From assembly GCF_000698145.1 (NCBI RefSeq), contig NZ_BAXB01000014.1, forward strand, positions 1 through 64,000: 64,000 nucleotides of DNA, read 5' to 3'. The position numbers and the translations under genes are program-made. The notes under the pieces are model-generated. The model had not been told where the DNA came from, did no database searches, and saw only the letters and a program-made list of their open reading frames with translations. Positions 37,083-45,713 of this stretch are shown one piece after another; the stretch's first letter is position 1, and the number at the start of each line of letters is the position of its first letter. The stretch is from Geomicrobium sp. JCM 19039 (GTDB lineage: Bacteria; Bacillota; Bacilli; Bacillales; Marinococcaceae).

Positions 37083-38239
37083 ATGAGCGATTTATTCACA
37101 TACACCAACCAAAACGAGCGAAAAGAAGCCCTAAAAGAAATCGTTGAAGATTTCAAAGCCCGTGCGGAACAGCATGATCGGGCAGGTAGCTTTCCTCACG
37201 AAAACTTTAAAACCTTACGAAATAGTCGTTACCCCGGACTCACCGTCCCGACCCGGTTTGGCGGTAAAGGGATTTCACTGACAGAAATGCTTGAACTGCA
37301 AGAGATCATCGCCGAAGCTGATGGATCGACTGCCCTCTCCATCGGCTGGCATATGGGAATTATGAAAAGCCTCGGTGAAAACGAGACGTGGCGTGATCAC
37401 GTTTATCGTGAAGTTGCAGCTCACGTTGTCGAGCGAGGGGCGCTATTAAATAACGCCGCCAGTGAACCGGCGACCGGCAGCCCGACCCGTGGAGGTCGCC
37501 CTGAAACAACCGCTACGCCCGCAGACGGAGGTTACGTCTTGAACGGGAGAAAGACCTTCACGACACTCGCACCAACGCTCGACTACTTCGTCGTGAGCGC
37601 CGCGATCGAAGGCACAGAACAAGTCGGAAACTTCCTCGTTCGCGCCGGCCTGCCCGGTGTGCGTGTGGACAATACATGGGACACACTCGGTATGCGCGCC
37701 ACAGGCAGTGACGACCTCATCTTAGAGAACGTCGCTTTGCGTGAAGAAGACTACGTTGAGATGCTTGGTGGGGGTCCGAAACCACCCGCGGGATGGCTTT
37801 TGCACATCCCTGTGACGTACTTAGCATCGCTACGGCCGCTCTTGCCTATAGTGCCCATGCCGCCAATCACTACTCGCCGAATAGCATCGATGGCACGATT
37901 GCCGACTTGCCGAACGTGCAACAAAAAATCGGCGAGGCCGAATTACTTCGCATGCGCAGTCGCCACTTTTTATATAGTGTCGCCCGGAAATGGGATGAGA
38001 GTACGAGCGCTGAGCGCGAGCAGATGCAAGGAGAACTCGGCGCTGCCAAGCATAGCGTCGTCAATGACGCACTGTCGATTGTCGATCTCGCCATGCGCGT
38101 CGTTGGTGCAAAAAGCCTCGCCGCGGATAACCCGCTCGGCCGCTACTACCGCGACGTGCGCGCCGGCCTGCACAATCCGCCAATGGACGACATGACCATC
38201 ATTCAGCTCGCAAAGTCCACATTCGAGCGTCATCCGTAG
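37083..38239 (+). pseudogene. Acyl-CoA dehydrogenase family protein, frameshifted
   Basis: About 386 residues joined. ATG 37083 (MSDLFTYTNQNERKE) follows AAAGGAG. The first frame holds NNAASEPATGSPTRGG (FAD/substrate region) and DTLGMRATGSDDLILENV; after a slip near 37812 the second frame (to 38239) gives ALAYSAHAANHYSPNS and VGAKSLAADNPLGRYYRDVRAGLHNPPMDD. The C-terminal pattern suggests the DszC/SfnB-like monooxygenase branch rather than a beta-oxidation dehydrogenase. Substrate unknown. Confidence 0.78.
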
Positions 38240-38274
38240 TCAGGCGGGATGGGGGCGGCTGGGGAATATTAGGA

Positions 38275-38415
38275 GATCCGTGATCTAGATCGCGTAAATC
38301 AGCCCAATATCTGGTGAACCGTGCGATCTAGATCGTTTTTAGGTCATACCGGCAGGGATCGGGGCAAGATCTTTGCTCGATTTATCATCATTTAGGAAAT
38401 CTGCGATCTAGATCT
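38275..38415. repeat. Cluster of GATCTAGATC palindromes
   Basis: GATCTAGATC at about 38281, 38324 and 38405, with the flank TTAGGAGATCCGTGATCTAG similar to the cluster at 6971. A reversed, decayed copy of the CGAAACAAAACCG core follows near 38465-38480. No gene between 38240 and 38584. Confidence 0.7.
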
Positions 38416-38608
38416 CCCGCCGCGCCCCAATCTGAAGTGCCAATAACCATGCCGAGGAAAGAGCGGTTTTGTTTCGGAACTAGCAATGCCGATTGCTTCA
38501 GTGTGCCTCTTCGCACCACAATTGCCTGTGAAGAATTTGCAGGAAAACACGCATCGGTGTTGAATTGTTTCTATTTAAAGCGGTATGGGAGGGGCGTGTG
38601 CTTTTTCG

Positions 38609-39096
38609 ATGGGAACGAAACAGGTGTTTCTTAGGCAACTGTTGGCATGTCATGATGAGAACCATTGGTTTGCTTGTCTGCAGCAATCGCTAATGGGGGT
38701 GACAGAAGAGCAGGCAAATTGGAAAGAATCGACGTCGAGCCATAGCATTCATCAAATTGTCAATCATCTAATTACGTTCAATGGGCGGTGTTTGGACCGT
38801 TTCAATGGCGAACCGGTGCCGCCGATTGAGGGACGTAATGATGATACATTTCTCAATGGAGATGACTTGGATTGGGACGTGTCGGTCGCGACATTGACGA
38901 CAATTATGGACGATTGGCTCCTTAGAATTCAAGGCACAACCGACCGGGATTGGGAACGAAATATTCATGATCGCACGTCGGAAACGTGGGGATGATGTTT
39001 ACGAACATGATGCTTCACACGAGCTATCACATTGGGCAAATTGTTCATATCCGAAAACAGCAAAATGCATGGGATGTAGAGGAAGAAATCTACTGA
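38609..39096 (+). pseudogene. DinB family protein, frameshifted near the end
   Basis: About 162 residues. HSIHQIVNHLITFNGRCLDRF carries the first conserved histidine; the second His cluster MMLHTSYHIGQIVHIRKQQNAWD is in the next frame after a slip at about 38992 (GGGGATGATG) and ends at TGA 39094-39096. ATG 38609 is chosen loosely; GGGAGGGG lies 14 bp upstream. Putative metal-dependent thiol transferase, like the gene at 21371 but only distantly similar. Confidence 0.75.
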
Positions 39097-39097
39097 C

Positions 39098-39128
39098 GAC
39101 CTGCGAAAAGGAGCGGGTCTTTTTTTTA
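39098..39128 (+). terminator. Terminator after the DinB gene
   Basis: GACCTGC and GCGGGTC arms around GAAAAGGA, followed by eight T. Confidence 0.75.
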
Positions 39129-39164
39129 TGAGCAGAAATATACATCATATTGGAGGTGTATGTA

Positions 39165-41204
39165 ATGGAACGGAATTGGAACAAAAAAGACGAACAGTTA
39201 AAGAAGTTTACGCAAAATAACGACGGCGAAGAAATGGCATCCAATGAAGGAACGAAAATATCGAACGACGAGAATACATTAAAGGCGGGTGAGCGCGGAC
39301 CTACGCTTCATGAGGATTTTCTTTTTCAAGAAAAGCTGGGGCATTTTGATCGGGAGCGCATACCAGAACGTGTCGTACACGCCCGTGGGTACGGTGCCCA
39401 CGGGGAATTTCGGGTGTACAAATCGTTGGCGCATTTAACGAAAGCCTCCTTCTTGCAAGACCCAAACAAGGTTACACCTGTATTCGTGCGCTTCTCACAG
39501 GTGGCAGGTTCTCGGGGCGCCAACGAGACCAATCGAGATGTACGGGGATTTGCGGCAAAGTTCTATACCGAGGAAGGAAACTTCGACCTCGTCGGAAACA
39601 ACATTCCAGTTTTCTTTATTCAAGATAGCATTAAGTTTCCGGACTTGATTCATGCGGTGAAGCCGGAGCCGCACAATGAGATTCCGCAAGGGCAGACGGC
39701 GCACGATACGTTTTGGGATTTCATCGGCAGCAATACGGAGTCGGCACACATGATGATGTGGATCATGTCGGATCGCACGATTCCTCGAAGTTTTCGAATG
39801 ATGGAAGGGTTTGGGGTGCACACGTTTCGGCTAGTGAACCGTGAAGGTACGTCCCATTTTGTGAAGTTTCACTGGAAACCGGTTCTCGGTGCACATTCAT
39901 TGACGTGGGATGAGGCGCAAAAGATTGGCGGAGCCGACCCAGATTACCATCGTAGAGATTTATGGGAAAATATTGAGATGGGCAATTTTGCGGAGTATGA
40001 ACTGGGGATTCAAGTGATTGCGGAAGATGATGAGTTTATGTTTGATTTTGATATTTTGGATGCGACGAAATTGTGGCCAGAGGAAGAAGTTCCTGTGCAG
40101 ATCATCGGAAAGATGACCTTGAATCGCAATGTGGATAATGTGTTTGCAGAGACGGAGCAGATTGCGCTCCATCCAGGACAAATTGTACCGGGCATTGATT
40201 TTTCTAATGATCCATTGTTACAAGGGAGAATTTTCTCGTATGCCGACACGCAACTTTACCGGGTTGGGACGAACTATCAAGAGTTGCCAATCAACCGTCC
40301 GGTCTGCCCGATCCATAACAATCAACGGGATGGGCAAGGCAGAATTACGATTAACCAGGGGCAAGTCGCGTACCATAACAATTCGTTGGCGGACAACACG
40401 CCATCGGAAGTGCCGCCAGAGGAAGGCGGGTTCAGCACATATCGTTCCACGGTAAAAGGCTTCAAAGAACGAAAGACAGCGCCGAGTTTCAAAGACCATT
40501 ATTCTCAAGCTCGCCTATTTTGGAACAGTATGAGTCCTGTTGAAAAGGATCACATTATCGAGGCGTTTTCCTTTGAGCTCGGGAAAGTGAAAACACCGTT
40601 CGTCAGGCAGCATGTGGTCAATATGTTAGGAAGAATCTCTTCAGAGTTAGCGGCAATCGTTGCAAAAGAAGTGGCAGTGAATCGACCGAAAGAGAAACAG
40701 GTCGATGTGACAGAATCATCGCCAGCACTGAGCCTCATGAATCAAGTGCGGTATCCGAACACACTCAAAGTCGGAGTCATTATTGACAAAGGATTTGCCG
40801 GCTCTTTGACTGAAGGCATCATCGCACAGCTCGAAGAGGCTGAACTGATCCCTGTCTTTATCGGTGAAGAGCTCGGAGACGTTCAAGGCACAGACGGGGT
40901 GAGCGTATCCATTGATGATACGTTCTTAACCGGCTCTCCACTTTTATATGACGGTCTGCTCGTCGTTGGCGGCAAAGAGCCGAGTCGCTACTTTGAGCGC
41001 AAAGCCCGGACATTCATTCGCGATACGTACAATCATTTCAAGCCAATCGGAGCCCTCGGTCAAGGAGCGGAAATCGTCGGTTCGACGGGCATTACCGGCA
41101 AGCCTGGTGTACTGGTCGAGGAGAACGACACGAACTTCGCGGACGACTTTATTTCAGCGATGGCAACGATGCGCTTTTGGGAGCGTGTGTACCGGAAAGC
41201 GTAG
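39165..41204 (+). CDS. katE: Large-subunit catalase (HPII/KatE type)
   Basis: 679 residues, haem catalase with the extra C-terminal flavodoxin/DJ-1-like domain of clade II enzymes. The catalytic His is in RVVHARGYGAHGEF near residue 70, the Asn in FDLVGNNIPVFFIQD, and the haem-ligand Tyr in RIFSYADTQLYRVGTNY. The C-terminal domain begins LKVGVIIDKGFAGSLTEG. ATG 39165 is 8 bp after GGAGGT. In B. subtilis katE is in the SigB general stress regulon; I found no clear SigB promoter here. Confidence 0.95.
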   Translation: MERNWNKKDEQLKKFTQNNDGEEMASNEGTKISNDENTLKAGERGPTLHEDFLFQEKLGHFDRERIPERVVHARGYGAHGEFRVYKSLAHLTKASFLQDPNKVTPVFVRFSQVAGSRGANETNRDVRGFAAKFYTEEGNFDLVGNNIPVFFIQDSIKFPDLIHAVKPEPHNEIPQGQTAHDTFWDFIGSNTESAHMMMWIMSDRTIPRSFRMMEGFGVHTFRLVNREGTSHFVKFHWKPVLGAHSLTWDEAQKIGGADPDYHRRDLWENIEMGNFAEYELGIQVIAEDDEFMFDFDILDATKLWPEEEVPVQIIGKMTLNRNVDNVFAETEQIALHPGQIVPGIDFSNDPLLQGRIFSYADTQLYRVGTNYQELPINRPVCPIHNNQRDGQGRITINQGQVAYHNNSLADNTPSEVPPEEGGFSTYRSTVKGFKERKTAPSFKDHYSQARLFWNSMSPVEKDHIIEAFSFELGKVKTPFVRQHVVNMLGRISSELAAIVAKEVAVNRPKEKQVDVTESSPALSLMNQVRYPNTLKVGVIIDKGFAGSLTEGIIAQLEEAELIPVFIGEELGDVQGTDGVSVSIDDTFLTGSPLLYDGLLVVGGKEPSRYFERKARTFIRDTYNHFKPIGALGQGAEIVGSTGITGKPGVLVEENDTNFADDFISAMATMRFWERVYRKA

Positions 41205-41243
41205 ATCGCAGAATACGTGTGCACCGTTAAGCTGAGAGAACGT

Positions 41244-41279
41244 GCCCGAACGCTCAACAATGATGTGGAGCGTTCGGGC
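41244..41279 (+). terminator. Terminator after katE
   Basis: GCCCGAACGCTC pairs perfectly with GAGCGTTCGGGC around a 12-nt loop; only a short T-rich tail follows (TTCTCG). Confidence 0.7.
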
Positions 41280-41372
41280 TTCTCGTGCGAACAGCAGTAA
41301 AGGGAGTGAGCACGTGGGGAAGCATGACGAGCGTGGGATATTATTAGCTAAATGTGGATGTGAGGCCCATAA

Positions 41373-41737
41373 CGTCATCGGAGTACCAGAATATGGGAAC
41401 GTAAAGCCGAAATGAGGCTCATAACGGCATGAGAGTACCAGAATATGGGAACGTGAGGCCGAAATGAGGTTGGTAGCGGTATCGGGGTACCAGGATATGG
41501 GAACGTGAGGCCGAACCGAAGTTCATAACGGCATGAGAGTGCCAGAATATGGGAACGTAGGCCGAACCGAGAATCGTAACGGTGTTAAAGTACCAGAATA
41601 TGGGAGCGTAAAGCCGAACCGAGGTTTGTAACGGCATGAGAGTACCAGAATATGGGGATGTAATACCGAAACGAAGTTCATAGCGGTATCTAAATACCAG
41701 AATGTGGAAATGCAAGGCCGATACGAGAAAGACCTCC
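41373..41737. repeat. Tandem 52-bp repeats (seven units)
   Basis: Each unit carries AGTACCAGAATATGGGAACG, then GTGAGGCCGAAACGAGGTTC and ATAACGGCATGAG-like joints; starts alternate between GGCATGAGA and GGTATCGGG. The repetitive minus-strand ORFs over it are period artefacts because a one-base deletion in unit four breaks them. Confidence 0.85.
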
Positions 41738-41828
41738 TTGATAACATCCTAATGCTTGTCCAGTCTGCCTCGATGTGACTTTTATTCAGAGGGGAAACAG
41801 CCTAAATCTTTAGTATATATAACAATCG

Positions 41829-41870
41829 CCACCTCCGGTGACGAAGCAAAACCGACCAGTCATATCAATA
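41829..41870 (+). repeat. Decayed two-hairpin unit
   Basis: GCCACCTCCGGTGAC then GAAGCAAAACCGACC, a degraded member of the AAACRAAACCG family with the GGTG/CACC-type stem. The rest of 41738-42000 shows nothing. Confidence 0.4.
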
Positions 41871-42003
41871 CTCGTGCGAGACTCTCAATCTGGGTTAATA
41901 TTACAAAGAAGAGTGATTGTTTAGTGAGAGAACCCGAATAGTTATCAAGGTTGTTGTATGCTTCTGCAGTATTTAGAAATCTATAAGTCTTATAATTATA
42001 ATT

Positions 42004-42028
42004 TTTTAGAATATATGCTATTCTAAAA
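42004..42028. promoter_or_regulatory. Operator-like palindrome upstream of the 82-residue membrane protein
   Basis: TTTTAGAATA, spacer TATGC, TATTCTAAAA: perfect 10-bp arms. It is preceded by TTATAATTATAA, itself a 12-bp palindrome. Located about 115 bp before the next start codon; the binding protein is unknown. Confidence 0.45.
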
Positions 42029-42142
42029 GTGAGATTTAATGCTTATGTAGAATAGAGTCTTAATATCATTGATTAATGAGGGGTATGGTACCAACTCCAA
42101 CATTCGAGTAAATCTATTTTTAATGAGGTGGGGTGAATCTAC

Positions 42143-42391
42143 ATGTACAAACTCGTAAGCGCTTCATTACTCGCACTCGTTGCAGCATTTGTATATATGG
42201 GTGCGTATTTAATTGGTTTCGTACAAATTGGGCTTTCCCAAGGTAGTCCTATGGGGGTTGAGCGGTCGATTGAAATTACACATGACCATTTTGGCTATTT
42301 GTTCACAACCGCAATTTTGATCGGAATTATAGCTCTACTCCTTTTCCTATGGGGCGTCGTCGATGAAGTGATGAGTAGCCGGTCTACATAG
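42143..42391 (+). CDS. Small two-TM membrane protein
   Basis: 82 residues. MYKLVSASLLALVAAFVYMGAYLIGF and YLFTTAILIGIIALLLFLWGVV are membrane segments joined by an acidic/His loop (ERSIEITHDHFG). GAGGTGGGG precedes ATG 42143 at about 10 bp. No family recognised. Confidence 0.6.
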   Translation: MYKLVSASLLALVAAFVYMGAYLIGFVQIGLSQGSPMGVERSIEITHDHFGYLFTTAILIGIIALLLFLWGVVDEVMSSRST

Positions 42392-42394
42392 CGA

Positions 42395-42610
42395 TATGAG
42401 TTGCACGAAAGAAATTCACAGAAAACGATGATGCTCTTTCACGAGTAAACGCCTAGCTATTGTTTGTCTAAGTTCGTCTTATTTCACTTGGACAGTCTCA
42501 GTGCTAAGCGTTGATCCGTCTCTGAGGTGGTAGCGGAAATAACCACATGAACGCTGATCATCTCCTGGCGCAAGCATCGTTACGACCTGCGCCTTTTATG
42601 TGACAATCTA
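42395..42610 (+). repeat. ~420-bp interspersed element, diverged left half (copy D)
   Basis: Retains GAGTTGCACGAAAGAAATTC, GATGATGCTCTTTCACGAG, CTATTGTTTGTCTAAG and TATGTGACAATCTA in the order of copies A-C but with many substitutions, and lacks the right half. Confidence 0.55.
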
Positions 42611-42708
42611 TATAGGATGGACGTAACATTTTCTTCATTTGCACGGTGTTATTGTACAGTTTGTGCTAACTGGAGTGCAGATTCAATGCTGGAGTGCCAA
42701 TGACACGT

Positions 42709-42767
42709 CGGCCCCGTCGGGGCCGAAACGAAACCGCCCTCGGTTCGGCGCGGCTCGCGCCGACAGG
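42709..42767 (+). repeat. Two-hairpin REP-like unit
   Basis: CGGCCCC-GTC-GGGGCCG, core AAACGAAACCG, then CGGCGCG-GCT-CGCGCCG and ACAGG. Both stems are perfect. It directly abuts the 51-bp tandem array. Confidence 0.85.
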
Positions 42768-42787
42768 ATATGGGTACTTCGGGGCGG

Positions 42788-43040
42788 CTAGGAGGCCTGT
42801 GTGGAACGAAAGTGAGAGCCTTTGGGATTTCGTTCCGGCTAGGAGGCCTGTGCGGAACAAAATGGAGAGCCTTTGGGATTTCGTTCCGGCTAGGGTGTCT
42901 GTGCGGAACAAAATGGAGAGCCTTTGGGATTTCGTTCCGGCTAGGGCGCTGTGCGGAACAAAAATGAGAGGCAGCACGATTTCGTTCCGGCTAGGACGTC
43001 TGTGCAGAACGAAAGTGCATGTCGGAATCATGCCCACCTG
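42788..43040 (+). repeat. Tandem 51-bp repeats (four full units and a partial)
   Basis: Unit: CTAGGAGGCCTGTGCGGAAC, AAAATGGAGAGCCTTTGGGA, TTTCGTTCCGG. The array ends with GTGCATGTCGGAATCATGCC. The same array with the same flanks lies inverted at 52553-52865. ORFs over it exist only because 51 is divisible by three and do not resemble proteins. Confidence 0.88.
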
Positions 43041-43172
43041 CCTTTAAAATCGCTGGTTACAGTCTGACGGAGCGTCAAAATAGCAAAAAGCCTTTGGGCT
43101 ATATATTTTCTAACAGGGTGTAAGCATAAAGGGGAAGCCGATGGATGCTTTTTTTGAAAACAACCCCACCTA

Positions 43173-43224
43173 AAACTGCAGAAAGGACGTGACAGAAAGC
43201 GTGTCGACGTCCTTACTGCAGTTT
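43173..43224. repeat. Long stem-loop in intergenic DNA
   Basis: AAACTGCAGAAAGGACGTGAC pairs with GTCGACGTCCTTACTGCAG-TTT around a 9-nt loop with two imperfections. No T run follows, so it is not an obvious terminator. Confidence 0.5.
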
Positions 43225-43357
43225 GTTATCGTATGCTTCGCTTTCACTATACTGATCCCAGCGAGTGTCGCTTGTGCTATATAATATACTTCGCTGTCGG
43301 AGGGGTGCTAAGTGCCTTTTTGCGCGCAGATTCTAGGCTGAAGTGCCAACGACACGT

Positions 43358-43416
43358 CGGCCCCGTCGGGGCCGAAACGAAATCGCACTCGGTTCGGCGC
43401 GGCTCGCGCCGACAGG
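43358..43416 (+). repeat. Two-hairpin REP-like unit
   Basis: CGGCCCC-GTC-GGGGCCG, core AAACGAAATCG, then CGGCGCG-GCT-CGCGCCG and ACAGG. The preceding CCAACGACACGT is shared with 42700 and 58026. The remainder of 43417-43738 is unassigned apart from scraps of TCTGCGCTC-type sequence. Confidence 0.85.
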
Positions 43417-43738
43417 ATGCTAGGTTTTTAGCTTTGAAATGTAAAGGATAGTTCTTTGAACCCGTTTCCTCATGGGATTTGGGCACATGTGGGCAAGACG
43501 AACGACCGTTCTGCGCGAGAGTTTCCCCCATCTGCGCAGGAGTTAGCGTCTGTCCCTGATTTTAAGTAAATAGACCGCTGTCCCTCAACTTGAGCACAGT
43601 TTCCAAAAGTGTCACTCATGTGATTCCTTGTGTTTGTTTCTCCTTCGGGTGAATAAGCCGACTGCATCTTGAGCAATGTATAGGGGCTACACGGCTCTTT
43701 TATGGGATTCTTATCAAACGTAAAAGCTATACGAAACG

Positions 43739-44029
43739 CTATTTCTGTTTGTCGATTTCTTGCTGAACAACCGCAGCGAGATCGGTATTGCCAAACATCA
43801 TGAGTACCCCGAGTACGGTTTCATTGGCAATGGGTTCAGCTTCTTCTTTTGGCACCGCAAGTGCAAAGGTTTGCACGTGTTCTGGATGAATTTCTTGTTG
43901 TGGATAAGCCTCTTTATAAAGTGCTTGTGGATCGAGGTCGTGGTTCGTACACCACTGTGAAAAAACAAGAATCATCACGTTCTCATCTTGCTTGAAGTTT
44001 TCAACTACTTGTTTCTCGATCTCATTCAT
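43739..44029 (-). CDS. Conserved hypothetical protein, 96 residues
   Basis: NEIEKQVVENFKQDENVMILVFSQWCTNHDLDPQALYKEAYP and a C-terminal helix NTDLAAVVQQEIDKQK: small, acidic, helical and soluble, a pattern I associate with uncharacterised Bacillaceae proteins. GAGTGATCC precedes ATG 44029. Divergent from the MarR gene. Function unknown. Confidence 0.7.
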   Translation of the reverse strand: MNEIEKQVVENFKQDENVMILVFSQWCTNHDLDPQALYKEAYPQQEIHPEHVQTFALAVPKEEAEPIANETVLGVLMMFGNTDLAAVVQQEIDKQK

Positions 44030-44122
44030 AGGATCACTCTTCCATTTTTATTTCGATTTCGAGATATTTTCATGGATGCCTTGAACCTTGCGTGTTATAC
44101 TAGAGATGGAAAGGAGTTTACT

Positions 44123-44569
44123 ATGATGTTTAATGAAAATCAAGAGCGTTCGCTAAAGTTATTTGTTGTTCTTACGAGAGCGCTTGAAGCGATAAAGAAG
44201 AAAGTGGAAATTGATATACGCTCGCACGGTTTAAATCCTACGGAGTTTGCCGTCATTGAGCTTTTATATAATAAAGGGGATCAACCCGTTCAAAAAATCG
44301 GGGAAAAGGTGTTAATTGCAAGCAGCTCCATTACGTATGTTGTGGATAAGCTTGAAAAACGGGGCTTTACTGAGCGAAGGCCGTGTCCGAGTGACAGAAG
44401 AATCACATACGTCACATTAACGGAAGCTGGGAAAACCTTTATGGACGAATCTTTTCCGTGTCATGTTGAAGCCATTGAAAACATTATGGAAGGGCTGTCA
44501 GCATCGGAGAAAGACGAAGTCATTCAACTGCTCAAAAAGCTTGGAGGACACGCCAAAAATCTTTCTTAA
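44123..44569 (+). CDS. MarR family regulator, MhqR-like
   Basis: 148 residues with a MarR winged helix: LNPTEFAVIELLYNKGDQPVQKIGEKVLIASSSITYVVDKLEKRGFTERRPCPSDRR. In B. subtilis MhqR represses dioxygenase, azoreductase and oxidoreductase genes and is inactivated by quinones. The next two genes are exactly of those types and an MhqR-like box lies between. AAGGAG stands 6 bp before ATG 44123 (ATG 44126 is an alternative). Identification as MhqR is by context and overall similarity. Confidence 0.82.
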   Translation: MMFNENQERSLKLFVVLTRALEAIKKKVEIDIRSHGLNPTEFAVIELLYNKGDQPVQKIGEKVLIASSSITYVVDKLEKRGFTERRPCPSDRRITYVTLTEAGKTFMDESFPCHVEAIENIMEGLSASEKDEVIQLLKKLGGHAKNLS

Positions 44570-44578
44570 AAAAATCCC

Positions 44579-44627
44579 TTGACGTTTCATTGGATTTTTT
44601 GATACAATTATCTCGAATTAAAGATAA
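44579..44627 (+). promoter_or_regulatory. Promoter with MhqR-like operator
   Basis: TTGACG (44579) and TACAAT (44603) are 18 bp apart. TTATCTCGAATTAAAGATAA at 44608-44627 has TTATCT/AGATAA arms and matches the known MhqR box style (TATCTCGAATTCGAGATA). It overlaps the end of the -10 box. Confidence 0.7.
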
Positions 44628-44738
44628 ACGAATTGGAGTTTTTTTTACTCATATATCTCAATTTCATACTAAATGAATTCGTTGAATACAAATAACCGAG
44701 TTTGGTTTGGTTATATTATTCGTAGGAGGTGTCTTAGC

Positions 44739-45692
44739 TTGAGTATGCACACGAAAGGTATACACCACATCACTGCGATTGTTGGAAAACCTCAAGAAAA
44801 CGTGGACTTTTATGCAGGTGTTTTAGGGTTACGCTTGGTGAAGAAGACGATAAACTTTGATGATCCTGGGACGTATCATCTTTACTTTGGAGATGATCAA
44901 GGAAGTCCAGGAACGATTATGACATTCTTTCCTTGGCCAAATGCGATGCCAGGACGGATTGGTGGCGGGCAAGTAGGAACGACAGACTTTGCCATCCCGC
45001 CGCGAACGATGGATTTTTGGAAGAAGCGATTGGAGAAATTTGACATTGACTACGAGCAAGTGACTCGACTCGGGGAGACGCACTTGGCGTTTACTGATCC
45101 TCATGGTTTACAACTCACTCTCGTTGAACAAGAACATGGCAGAAATAACCCGTGGCCATTTAATGGCGTGTCGGATATTGAAGCAATTAAAGGATTTGCA
45201 GGTGCCACGCTCCTGTCAGTGAATCCGAATGAAACGGCACAATTGCTAGAGCAAACGATGGGTTACGAAAAAATGACTGAAGATGATGAGTGGATTCGCT
45301 TTACATCCAAAGGAGACATTGGAAACATTATCGACCTGAAAAAAGAAAACGTCGGACCGGGTCGGATGGGCGTTGGCATGGTGCACCATATTGCATTTCG
45401 GGCAAAAGATGATGACGACCAACTCGAGTGGCAGTCTCATGTCGCCGATGCAGGTTATCAAGTGACACCGGTTCAAGACCGACAGTATTTCAATGCGATT
45501 TATTTCCGGGAACACGGGCAGATTCTTTTTGAAATCGCAACAGACCCACCAGGCTTTGCTCATGATGAATCGTATAAAACAATGGGTGAGCAGCTCAAGT
45601 TACCCGAGTGGTATGAGCCAAAAAGAGAACAGATCGAATCGCAACTGCATCCCGCCGAAGTTCGGACAATCAATCACCTTAATTCCGATTAG
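44739..45692 (+). CDS. Ring-cleaving dioxygenase, VOC family (MhqO/MhqA type)
   Basis: 317 residues made of two VOC modules: GIHHITAIVGKPQENVDFYAGVLGLRLVKKTINFDDP and the second with MVHHIAFRAKDDDDQ and YFREHGQILFEIATDPPGF. HH and E residues provide the metal site (HIT, HH, E). Enzymes of this type open hydroquinone rings. TTG 44739 is 7 bp after AGGAGGTG; ATG 44745 is a slightly late alternative. Operon with the flavodoxin gene downstream. Confidence 0.88.
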   Translation: MSMHTKGIHHITAIVGKPQENVDFYAGVLGLRLVKKTINFDDPGTYHLYFGDDQGSPGTIMTFFPWPNAMPGRIGGGQVGTTDFAIPPRTMDFWKKRLEKFDIDYEQVTRLGETHLAFTDPHGLQLTLVEQEHGRNNPWPFNGVSDIEAIKGFAGATLLSVNPNETAQLLEQTMGYEKMTEDDEWIRFTSKGDIGNIIDLKKENVGPGRMGVGMVHHIAFRAKDDDDQLEWQSHVADAGYQVTPVQDRQYFNAIYFREHGQILFEIATDPPGFAHDESYKTMGEQLKLPEWYEPKREQIESQLHPAEVRTINHLNSD

Positions 45693-45713
45693 GAGGTGTG
45701 AAGGAGAATACGC

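Noticed and set aside
41419..41747. Two minus-strand repetitive ORFs (74 and 98 residues)
   Set aside because: Products of the 52-bp tandem array; the frame changes when a unit loses one base.
42666..43047. ORFs on both strands across the 51-bp array
   Set aside because: A 51-bp period is divisible by three, so open frames arise automatically; the inverted copy at 52553 keeps different frames open.
43173..43224. Intrinsic terminator reading of the long stem-loop
   Set aside because: No T run follows on either strand and no gene ends nearby, so it is kept only as a stem-loop.
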